Of a stretch of 64,000 nt of DNA, positions 55,752 to 64,000 are shown piece after piece. The number at the start of each line of letters is the position of its first letter. The stretch's first letter is position 1. This stretch comes from Rutpela maculata (taxonomy: Eukaryota > Arthropoda > Insecta > Coleoptera > Cerambycidae): contig OW386293.2 in the NCBI GenBank assembly GCA_936432065.2, positions 61,960,265-62,024,264 on the forward strand, written 5' to 3'. The position numbers and the translations under genes were made by a program. The notes under the pieces were generated by a model, which was not told the origin of the DNA, searched no databases, and saw nothing but the letters and a program-made list of their open reading frames with translations.

Positions 55752-55857
55752 CTGTTTGATTTACCTATTTATCCCCCATTTAGCCCAATTTACCACCCAA
55801 CCCTTCGACGGAAGAGGATAAAAATATAATTTATTTCCAGATCTCGTTAAAATACAT
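55752..55857 (-). repeat. Repeat family R, right part of the split copy
   Basis: Continues the copy broken at 51282: TTGATTTACC..., ACCCAACCCTTCGACGGAAG, GATCTCGTTAAAATACAT, corresponding to 59370-59480 reversed. It is broken again at 55857 where a CCCACATAGCACA sequence begins. Confidence 0.75.
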
Positions 55858-56320
55858 CCCACATAGCACAATCGGGATATGGGATGACAAATTGACGTAC
55901 CTGCCCACTAAACACACTCTGCCACATCCACATTATAGCCACTCACATTTTAGTGGTTTTTGTAAATGGCAAAGCATCACATCACCGTGATGACACTCTT
56001 TGGACCGTTTTAGAACGTTCACATTATAACCACTCCCATGTCAGTGGAGATTGGGATGTCCACAATCACCACATCATTTTAATGATACATTTTAAAACGT
56101 GGATGTAACTAACTGAGCCACCACTCACTTTGGTATCACCATCTCTTACAAAATAGCGACCACCGCCGGCAGCGCCACTAGTCTAGTACTACTACTGTCA
56201 TCTCCAGTTTACACTTGTCTGTGTTCTATTAACGACGTTGACGTCAATAAACTTTAGTTTTAATGTTTTTGGTTTTTGTTTGGTAAATATCAACACATTT
56301 TTACGAAAAGGTAAGTACCT
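55858..56320 (+). mobile_element. Candidate element end CCCACATAGCACA with leader and splice donor
   Basis: Interrupts repeat family R at 55857. Contains a set of CACATT/CCACATCA words and AACGTTCACATTATAACC. A donor-like AAAAG/GTAAGTACC lies at 56307-56318, 454 bases from the start, the same architecture as in the 51283 element (460 bases). The right end was not identified; TTTGCTGGGTGG at 61580-61591 is the reverse complement of a similar terminus and could be it, but the flanks do not match. Confidence 0.4.
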
Positions 56321-56329
56321 ACTTGTATT

Positions 56330-56845
56330 AGCTACATTGTTACTATGAAATGTATTCTTATTTTATACCTTGCCTGTAATTTTCATGTTTGGTGACATAT
56401 CGAATGACATCATTAAAATTCAAGGGAAAAAAGCTAATTTATCATTTAACATAATATATTTTGGTTAACACTGGTTATTTATTTTTCAATTACAGAATAC
56501 TTTCGAATTCATAATTTAGTTTTTGTACCACATTAGGTATACCAATAGGTACAGTGTTGTCTCCATGTCATCCATGCGGCATGCCCCATTTGATATTCGA
56601 CGAGATTATTAGGTACCTTGTGTGTGCTATCAATTAATTGGTAAAATATAGGTACACTTTTATATTTAAATTTCATTATATTTATAAAAGCAGTATAAAA
56701 GAGAGATAAATAAAATATAAATATATAGAGAGCATATTTAGGTTATTTTTGATTTAAATACCTACTGATAATTGTTTTCTTACCAATTGACGACAAAATG
56801 CAGTCATATTGTATGTTATTTGCTTCATTTTATTTTGCTCTAGTA
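56330..56845. other. No gene recognised
   Basis: AT-rich sequence after the donor-like site at 56311. No frame with recognisable features. Confidence 0.4.
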
Positions 56846-56848
56846 TAT

Positions 56849-57000
56849 TAGGTGTTTTCTTTCTACCAACAATCTTAGCTAAGCTAAGTAGTTTTAATGT
56901 CACACGCAAACTGTGGTACATACACGAATATTTCACTCATCAGGCGTGACTAAAAAACTACTTAGCTTAGCTAAGATTGTTGGTAGAAAGAAAACACCTA
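56849..57000. repeat. Inverted repeat with perfect 47-bp arms
   Basis: Arms 56849-56895 and 56954-57000 (outer end TAGGTGTTTTCTTTCTACC, inner part CTTAGCTAAGCTAAGTAG) match without error around a 58-base loop. Confidence 0.96.
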
Positions 57001-57049
57001 TTATTTTAGTACCCTAATCCGAGGATTGTCTAATTATATCTATAGTATA

Positions 57050-58670
57050 AATACCCTAGTCAAATTAGAACAAATTTCGACGTTTGACGAAAAAAACTGA
57101 TAAAGTGTTTAAATTTGGCAAATATGTTCATTTAGGCTTACCTACTATTAAACATACTAAAAGTCCCCAGCCCAAACTGTTGCGCTTGAGCCACCATCTT
57201 GGAGAAATGGCGGTCAGATTCAGTTTACTGCTTATATCTTTCTAACCATTAGCGATATCGAAATTATGTTTATATACAAAATAAAGCTTATAAAATTCTG
57301 TATAAAAAGTGTTATAATGCATTTCATCGACACGTTTCAACAATTGTGAATATCACTCGTATATAATAAAAATATATCATTGTATTGTCATAAAATACGG
57401 GACAACTTTCAAAATGTCTTTTCTGTCAGTCCGTCTGCCTCTCCGTCTGTCATGTCTCTTGTAAGCTAAATAACTTAAAAAAGAAAAGTCTGGTTTTATT
57501 GAAATTTGGACAATAAATTAGTGTTAGCTATAAGAAGCCCCAGCAATTTAAAAAAAAATCGATCAGTAAGTACGTTATGATTGTAGGTTTAAGTGACATA
57601 CTTGCAATTTTAATGATCTCCCGATGATACCATCTTGATTGTTGAAACGTTGGTCAGTATACTGTGCAGTATCTCTGTATTTTTAGCATCTTATCAAAGG
57701 TGTTACAACACTCTTCACATGCCTTTTTTTCATAAAATGTTTTATAACCTTTATATTTACTAATCGATTTTTTTCAAAATCAATAGAGTTCTTCCTTTAG
57801 TTAACACTAACTTACTGTTCAAATTTCAATAAAATTGGACTCTTCTCTTTTAAATTATCAGACTCACAAAAAGTGTCGTGGGCGAGCGTAGAGACGACTT
57901 CAATGTGAATATCAGTCGATATTCCATTGAAGCAACGTCGAGCGCGGTTAGTACTTGGATGGGGTCCCATCTTGGGAAATACAGTATTCTCGTCCCACCT
58001 TCTAGCGGCTTGTATATCAGTGTATACGCAGAAGTTACGTAATTTCAGACGAGGATTACGTAGTGGATATACCATCCTTCGGAGGGGATGTAAAGCAGGC
58101 GGTCCCTTGTCTATTAAATGTTAGGCAAGTAAAAGATCCCTACTCTTCTTAAGGGAAGAGGTTCGGCAAAATTTCCAGGTTGGGGGTAGCTCGTCTCCTG
58201 GCGTAGGTGATAGGCCCTGTTAGCGGGCCGACGTTAAATAGTTAAAAAAAAAAGTGTCGTACAGAAAGACAGATGGACAAACTGACAGACTGACAAACAG
58301 ATATTCGACGAATATTTTAAAGTTATTGGGAATTCTAGAATTAACATAATAATTTTAGAAGATGATAATAATAGATACGGAAAAATATTATATTACATTT
58401 TTTATAGAGAATTTTATAAGCTTTACTTTTTATTGGAGACTTAATTTCGATATCTCTAATGGTTAGCGAGATATAAGAAAAAAAAAACTTAATCTGAGCA
58501 CCATTTTTTCAAGATGGCGGCGCGAGCGTAAGAGATAGACTTGACGACTTTAAGTATGTTTAAACAGTGGGCCTTAATGAACATCTCTGCCAAGTTTCAA
58601 AACTTTAGGTATCAGTTTTTTTCCTCTAGTCCTCCCTATTTAACTGGAATAATTTAGGTACTTATACATT
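57050..58670. repeat. Long inverted repeat split by a SINE
   Basis: Left arm about 57050-57590, right arm about 57760-58670 (less the SINE at 57880-58248). Shared words: AACCATTAGCGATATCGAAA against TTTCGATATCTCTAATGGTT, GCTTATAAAATTCT, TTAAACATAC and AAAAAACTGAT. Both arms contain a (GTCTGTC)-like tract (57424-57450; 58264-58300). No frame. Moderate divergence between arms. Confidence 0.8.
57880..58248 (+). mobile_element. 5S rRNA-derived SINE (SINE3 type)
   Basis: 57930-57981 reads AAGCAACGTCGAGCGCGG then TTAGTACTTGGATGGGG and CTTGGGAA, matching the internal promoter half of insect 5S rRNA. The first 50 bases resemble the 5' half of 5S more weakly. The body contains CCTTCGGAGGGGATGTAAAG and the 3' end is A-rich. 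The 12-base target duplication AAAAAGTGTCGT lies at 57868-57879 and 58249-58260. RNA polymerase III transcription from the 5S-like boxes is expected of the family. Confidence 0.85.
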
Positions 58671-58679
58671 TTTTTCTAT

Positions 58680-59155
58680 TTTAGAATGTTATAATAGACA
58701 ATTAAAACTATCTTCGTTCGTGGGGCTTCTGGCAGTGGCAGTATAATGAGAGAAAAGATGGTAAGTTTATATAAGTTCTAAAATCTTAGACATTTTGCAT
58801 TTGAATTTTGTGCAAACTGCTGTTTTTACCAATTTTTTCTGTAACTATAATAAGGCTCTATAAAAAAAATATATTCTTTATTGTTTCATATTGAAATACT
58901 CGTTTCAGTAATGAGAAACTTCACCTTCAGTTATTTTTTTGCTTAATTTTTAATTTAGTGTATACTTAGTGTCATATTAAGTTCAAAAAATTTTAGAACC
59001 GTATTCTGCATGCCCTGTTAGAATCAAATTCTGAATTCGTATCTTTATTGCTAATTCATGTTTTACAAAATAGTAGTTTATTTTCAAGCGTCATCCTTTT
59101 TTTTTATATTTTCAATAGTATCAATGAAGTTGTTCTAAAGATGTAAGCTATTAAA
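58680..59155. other. No gene recognised
   Basis: AT-rich sequence between the 57-58.7 kb inverted repeat and repeat family R. Confidence 0.45.
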
Positions 59156-59159
59156 ATTA

Positions 59160-59880
59160 AATTTAATTACTTCCACAACCAGTGGAAGTATGGTAACGAC
59201 AAAAAAATTTTTGAAAATTTTTATTATACAGATAGGCTTAGAATGTCATGAAACGTTGAGATTTTAAATTTGAGCGAAAAAAAAATTTCTGTCTGTCGGT
59301 CTGTAACTTTTTTGTGCCCACGTTTACTCTGGAATCGTTTAAGATATTGACTTGAAATTTGGTACACGTATGTACTTTAACGGGATCTGGAACTAGATTA
59401 TATTTTCATCTTATTCCGTCGAAGGGTTGGGAGGTAAAATGTGGTAACTAGGGGGTAGATTGGGGGTAAATCGGTAAATCAAGCAGGTAAGAGTCCATGA
59501 AATTGGTATTTAGTGATACAAGAGAACCTAAGGTTTAAAAAAATCTTTTGGCATTAGCCACCCCCATTACCACCTCTACGCCATTATTAAAGGAGATGAA
59601 AATAAAATTGTGATTTAGTGTGTGTACAAGAACCAAAAGTCTCAAAATATTTTTTCTACTTCATCCACCTCCACTACTACCCCCCTATCACCACCCCCAC
59701 CCCACTACCGTGTGGGATATCGTTTTATGGGTTTTTGGGGTAGACGATTTCAAATATTATATTATTAAAGTTCTATAAACAATTATTTCCACATACAAAA
59801 TTTTTTCATTATGAGAGACTTGGATAGAAAATCTGGATGTGGAAGTAGTGATTCCTTGGGCAGCGGTTTTTTACTTTAAT
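59160..59880 (+). repeat. Repeat family R, uninterrupted copy
   Basis: Opens with TTCCACAACCAGTGGAAGT, has a CTGTCTGTCGGTCTG tract at 59289-59305, TTCCGTCGAAGGGTTGGGAGG and several G/C-rich ACCCCC stretches. It contains the site (near 59480) where the inverted copy at 51282/55752 carries the 4.47-kb element, and so serves as the empty-site reference. No coding frame. Confidence 0.75.
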
Positions 59881-59889
59881 AACAAAACT

Positions 59890-60540
59890 AGTGTGTGGTT
59901 GATCTTGAAATTACCACTACCAACACTCAACTTTTAACATTATTTTTACTGACATAAATGATACCAAATCTTATTAAACATTTTTAAACTGTGATAATTA
60001 ATTTTTTATAAATTTTTAGATGTGGTATGAAAAATAGTTCCAGCCACAGCAGACTTTGACTATGAGATAATTGTGACACTTAATCCGTTATAGGGATCAA
60101 AGAAGATCAAGAAAGAAATAGCTAGGTGAATTTATATTATAAAGCATACCTGTAATCATATCTTGAATATATATAGTTTTGGAAATGTTTGTTTCATTGA
60201 TCACATCAAATTTATTTAATACTTTTTATATTTTTAAATCTAATTTCTATTATTTTACTTAGAGACATTTTCTGGGACCCCACTTTAGTGAGTAATGTAT
60301 GTGCTATAAAACGATTAAAATATCTAGGGATATGTGCAAGATTTATAAGCAAATATCAAACGATTATGTATGAACTGCCTTTTTTATATATTTTCCGAAA
60401 TCTCAAGAAAAATTTAAGGAAAATGTAAGTAAAGCGAATGTGAAATATACTTTTTTGTGTAAAATTTCAGCAATATCAGGCTACTTTGATGAAATGTTTT
60501 GTTTGAAGTAAGCCATTAAAATAAAAATGAATTGTAAATA
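59890..60540. other. No gene recognised
   Basis: AT-rich sequence without recognisable frame or repeat. Confidence 0.45.
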
Positions 60541-60544
60541 AATT

Positions 60545-61370
60545 ATGTTGCTTTATAATGTATATTATAACAACTTGAATGTTACCGCTGAGTTAATTTT
60601 AAAATAAATGAAAAGAATCTATTTTGCAACAAATAAATCTTCTTTTATATTACGAAAAAAATAACTCAATGAAATAACGATGAAAGATTTATATTTATAC
60701 CTGGCTCCAATATAAAATGATTAATTTTGAATAAAGTATGTTTCCTCATATTGAATTTTTTATTGTTTTTAATCGAAAAAAATTATTTCATCAAAGTCGG
60801 CTGACGTTTTATACTTAGTGTGTGATTTTACATTCTGAACAACTTTTCTCTTTATTTTTTTTCATTTAGAAAAATAAAGGTGTACTTATTTCTTAAATAT
60901 TTGTTTACAAATCACCCTGTATATCTAAAATTATATTCTCATATACAGCTAATTATATATGTAACTATATTATGCTACAAGAATAACTTTAGGTATGCAG
61001 GAGGATTTTGAAACAAATATTTAAGAAATAATAAGTTCACCTTTATTTTTCAAAATGAAAAAAAAAATGAGAAAAGTTTTTCAGAATGTAAAATCACACA
61101 CAAGGTATAAAATGTCAGCCGACTTTAATGAAATAATTTTTTTCGATAAAAAAACAATAAAAAATTCAATGAGGAAACATAATTTATTCAAAAATTCATC
61201 ATTTTTTGGAGCCGGATATAAAATATTAATCTTTAATCAGTGATTTTTAAGTTTCAATTGAGCTATTTTTTCGTAATATAAAAGTAGATTTATTTGTTGC
61301 AATATAGATTCTTTTTATTTATTTTAAAAGTAAGTGGGCGGTAACATTCAAGTTGTTATAATATATATTT
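60545..61370. repeat. Foldback-type inverted repeat, arms about 370 bp
   Basis: Arms about 60545-60910 and 60990-61370 share TGTTATAA/AACTTGAATGTTACCG, AACAAATAAATC, CATCAAAGTCGGCTGACG-like and AAAGGTGTACTTATTTC/GAAATAATAAGTTCACCTTT words. The spacer contains TCACCCTGTATA. A short frame in the right arm (61055-61243) is not a gene. Confidence 0.8.
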
Positions 61371-61887
61371 TTTGTACACAATATGATCATATCTATATCA
61401 CAAATGAGTGGTACTGATGTGGCTGAAAAGTGGAAAATAAGTAAGTCACTTTTGACGACGTGGCTGAGTGCGGCCGTTTAGCGTCACTGTGACGGCATTT
61501 CCACGTGGTTGCAAACAAGAATGACGACGTCACTGTTGCAAAAATCACATCATTATGATGTTAAAATGATGTGGTTTGGTTTGCTGGGTGGATATCCCGG
61601 TACGTAAAATGAATAGAGAAGCGGATGTACCTCTTAGGATATCCTATTTTAGGACGTCCTCAAGACAGCCCATTTTAGTACGTCCCAGGATATCCTTTTA
61701 TGGACGTCAATGGGCTGTCCTGAATAGGTTCCATTTTGGCATTAACTATGACGACTAACATCGGGATAAAGAACGGACATCCAATGAAGAGCCCCAAATC
61801 TCCTTAAAATGTGCCCTAATATTAGGTCTCTAATATATTTAAATAAAGCGCCATTTTGATTTCCGGCCGGCCAAACTGGCCAGGCCA

Positions 61888-62866
61888 AAGCAACCACAAA
61901 CAACCCACACCTATAGACGTTCTACTGCCGTACATTCAAATGGGATCAAAACTGAAGCGCCTCTGGTGGTTGGAAGCGCAAGCGGAGCTATATTGGCGGC
62001 CGGCGGGAAGTTTTAAATAATCTTAAATCTCATTTAAATGCTTTTAAAAGCAGTACTATGCCACATTTGATAATTAAATATCAAAATATGACTAGCACAG
62101 TTTCAAAGACACTGAAATTATGCTGCAGAAACAAAATATTTTGGGTAATAAAATTAATGATTCAAGAGGTTTGAATAACATATATTAATTAAAACTGAAT
62201 AGTGGAAGCCCTTCTTTGAAATAATTAATTAATCATGATGATCTAATAAATCACTTTTTACATTATTTTTTATCACTAATTTATTGTAACTAAACGTTAA
62301 TGCAGTTTCAACACTAAGCGTGTCATTTTCAAATATTTCACATTTCACAAGAGATCCTCGTTTCAAAATGGAACGCTTAATATTGAAACTGCAGTAAAGT
62401 TTACTTACAATACATTAGCGATAAAAAACAAAGTAAAAAGTGTTTTATTAGATCACCATTGTAAAGCACCTTCCGCATAAATAATACCGGCTTTCAAAAT
62501 GTCGATGACAAACAGTGGATTGTTGATTACTCTTAACCACTTTTTAAAATCTATTTAGGTCTTTAGATGGATGAGGGAACCGATGCTTATGAATCATACT
62601 GTCCTCACAATTAATAACACAACATTTTATATCCCATTTCCAAACAATAAACAACTTTGACCATAACTTTGACGTTTGTGACACCACGTCGCTGCCAACT
62701 ATTTTTTTTGCTACCAACACTATTGATAAAATTACTCTAGAGCGCGACATCTCTGGGTTGGAAGCGCAACTACACTTACATCACGTGACCGTACAAAGTG
62801 ATTCCATTTGCTTCCATATAAGTTGAAAGTCTATAGGTATGGGTGGTTTGTGAAAGCAACTAGAAA
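61888..62866. mobile_element. Element with inverted ends, carrying a second inverted repeat
   Basis: Ends AGCAACCACAAACAACCC...CCTATAGAC (61891-61922) and, reversed from 62860, AGTTGCTTTCACAAACCACC...CCTATAGAC; both sides then have GGTTGGAAGCGCAA. Nested inside is an inverted repeat at about 62234-62458 (arms about 100 bases, TGCAGTTTCAA, GATCTAATAAA). No frame. Confidence 0.6.
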
Positions 62867-62869
62867 ATA

Positions 62870-63770
62870 CCCCAAACGCACAGCAACCATGCTTTATTAG
62901 TTTTTATTTTCTCAAATATTTAAATAATAATTGTTAGTGGCTGTATGAAATATTTTAAAGTTGTATCTTTGTGTTTTATCTATTTAGTTCTGCTTTATTC
63001 GAGTATCTTCATTCCAGACTATAAAAAGTGAGTATAAATGTATAAAAATATAACATAACCTATTAAACTTCATGTTATGAAAAACTTATCTGATTATTCT
63101 GATTATGATTGAATATTTAATTAGTTAATGTCGAAACCACGAAAATTTAATATGATTTTTTATACTTTCAGAATGCCAAAGGAAGCTAAAACAAAATGAG
63201 GATTTATACTCGCATTCCCATATTTTAAAATTAAGTACTGAGAAACCTACAAAATAAAATATTAATTTGGCTCAAGAATTGCATACTGAAATCAGCTTGG
63301 AGAGAAAATGTGAATCACGTGAAAGTATTGTCAAATCTATAAACCTGATGAAATTGAATTTAAGAATGACAACAAATAATGTGCCTACTTAGTTAATAAT
63401 TTAAACCAACCAGCGACTAATTGTGGATGAAAATAAGTAAGTAAATATTGTGCTTAAGGATAATTATTTTAAACTTTTATTACACTTTTAAACGAAAGAT
63501 ATGATACGATATCAGGCCGAACACAGGTCGACAGACTGCATGAAAATACAGTCTGTCCACTGTACAATTACCTATTACAATCTTTTATCTTAAAATTCTA
63601 TTTACCAGTGTAGTACTTTATGAATTTAAATTTATAATTCGGTAAAATATTATTCACTGAGTGCTATAGGTCATATCTATATCCTTCAATAATTTCTATT
63701 ATTTTCATCTGGCTCATTTTTCATATATTTTTTGAATAATACTGATTCAAATAATAATAACTACGTTTAT
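62870..63770. other. No gene recognised; leader-like sequence
   Basis: AT-rich. AAAAA/GTGAGTATAAATG near 63025 and TACTTTCAG/AATGCC near 63172 could be a splice pair. No domain is recognised. Confidence 0.3.
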
Positions 63771-63798
63771 TTTAGCTGCACCCAAGAATGAGTATATT

Positions 63799-63951
63799 AT
63801 GGAAAACGAAGCAGAGAAGCTGGTGAAAGATTATCCGAGAAATGCAAAAGAGAAGAGCGTGGCAAAGAAGAGAAGAGAAGAGAGAAGTAGGAGTGCGCTA
63901 CATCCTAAAAATTCATGTTCGGCTATTGTTAAATTTGCAAAAGTAATATAG
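63799..63951 (+). CDS. Short lysine/arginine-rich open frame, unrecognised
   Basis: 50 residues beginning MENEAEKLVKDYPRNAKEKS, strongly basic in the middle (KKRREERSRS), with stop TAG at 63949-63951. Preceded by an acceptor-like TATTTTAG near 63775. It may be an exon of a gene or element continuing outside the window, or chance. No family recognised. Confidence 0.2.
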   Translation: MENEAEKLVKDYPRNAKEKSVAKKRREERSRSALHPKNSCSAIVKFAKVI

Positions 63952-64000
63952 GTATTTATTTTACATTTTTCTAAGAAGTTTGCTTTTAAATATTGAATGT

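Noticed and set aside
57880..58100. A 5S rRNA gene
   Set aside because: Only the internal-promoter half matches well, it is fused to a SINE body with A-rich tail and flanked by a target duplication, so it is a SINE.
63799..63951. Confident gene call for the basic 50-residue frame
   Set aside because: Too short, composition-biased and without a match; listed only as a low-confidence frame.

Overview
The window looks like a stretch of arthropod, most likely insect, chromosome with no recognisable host gene. The evidence is AT-rich DNA, long TA and AT microsatellites, GT-AG splice-like sites, a TATA+Inr promoter, and insect-type mobile elements: LINEs with apurinic-type endonuclease, an R1-clade LINE, Ty3/Gypsy, Ty1/Copia, Tc1/mariner, hAT and a 5S rRNA-derived SINE. 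The order of insect cannot be fixed from this sequence alone. Almost everything that reads as protein belongs to a transposable element, and nearly all of these are broken.

Layout, left half. 1-3522: minus-strand LINE with an intact ORF1 and a decayed ORF2, abutting 3523-8240, a plus-strand Gypsy element that lacks its 5' end. 8281-10421: plus-strand LINE. 10425-20190: a nested stack. An R1-clade LINE fragment is split by a Copia element (11185-19780). The Copia integrase is split by an LTR with TG...CA ends and a 4-bp CTCC duplication (13786-18072). That LTR is split by a hAT-type element with an 8-bp CTTTAGAT duplication (13839-16541). The hAT element carries a LINE (about 14050-16449). 20195-21690: a second Gypsy remnant with a LINE tail inserted in its reverse transcriptase, followed by another LINE piece to 22690. 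23274-24095: a long inverted repeat. 24475-26999: a decayed transposase-like gene interrupted by a LINE with an AAGAT duplication.

Middle. 29112-29281 holds three consecutive perfect hairpins. Two LINE scraps follow, then a sequence starting CCCAAGTAACACA (30561), a hAT transposase remnant (31884-33545), a mariner-like element (transposase 34317-35369, third catalytic Asp replaced by Asn), a Jockey-like scrap (36417-36930), and an almost perfect 1.53-kb palindrome (39188-40718) with an outward-facing TATA/Inr promoter in each arm. A second mariner-like transposase (42895-43952) is flanked by six direct copies of a 289-bp repeat on its left and about 1.6 inverted copies on its right.

Right third (44.7-64 kb). 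This part is almost free of coding sequence and rich in long inverted repeats (46.4, 47.5-49.6, 54.1, 54.9-55.5, 56.8, 57.05-58.67, 60.5-61.4 and 61.9-62.9 kb). It also holds a 4.47-kb element with CCCA(G/A)CAAACACA terminal repeats (51283-55751) inserted in an older repeat, a Crypton-like recombinase scrap, and a 5S-derived SINE (57880-58248) with a clean target duplication.

The layers record a history of insertion rather than a pathway. The most notable structures are the terminal-repeat array around the second mariner transposase, the promoter-bearing palindrome and its diverged relative at 55 kb, the triple hairpin, and the CCCA-ended element family with splice-donor-like leader regions.
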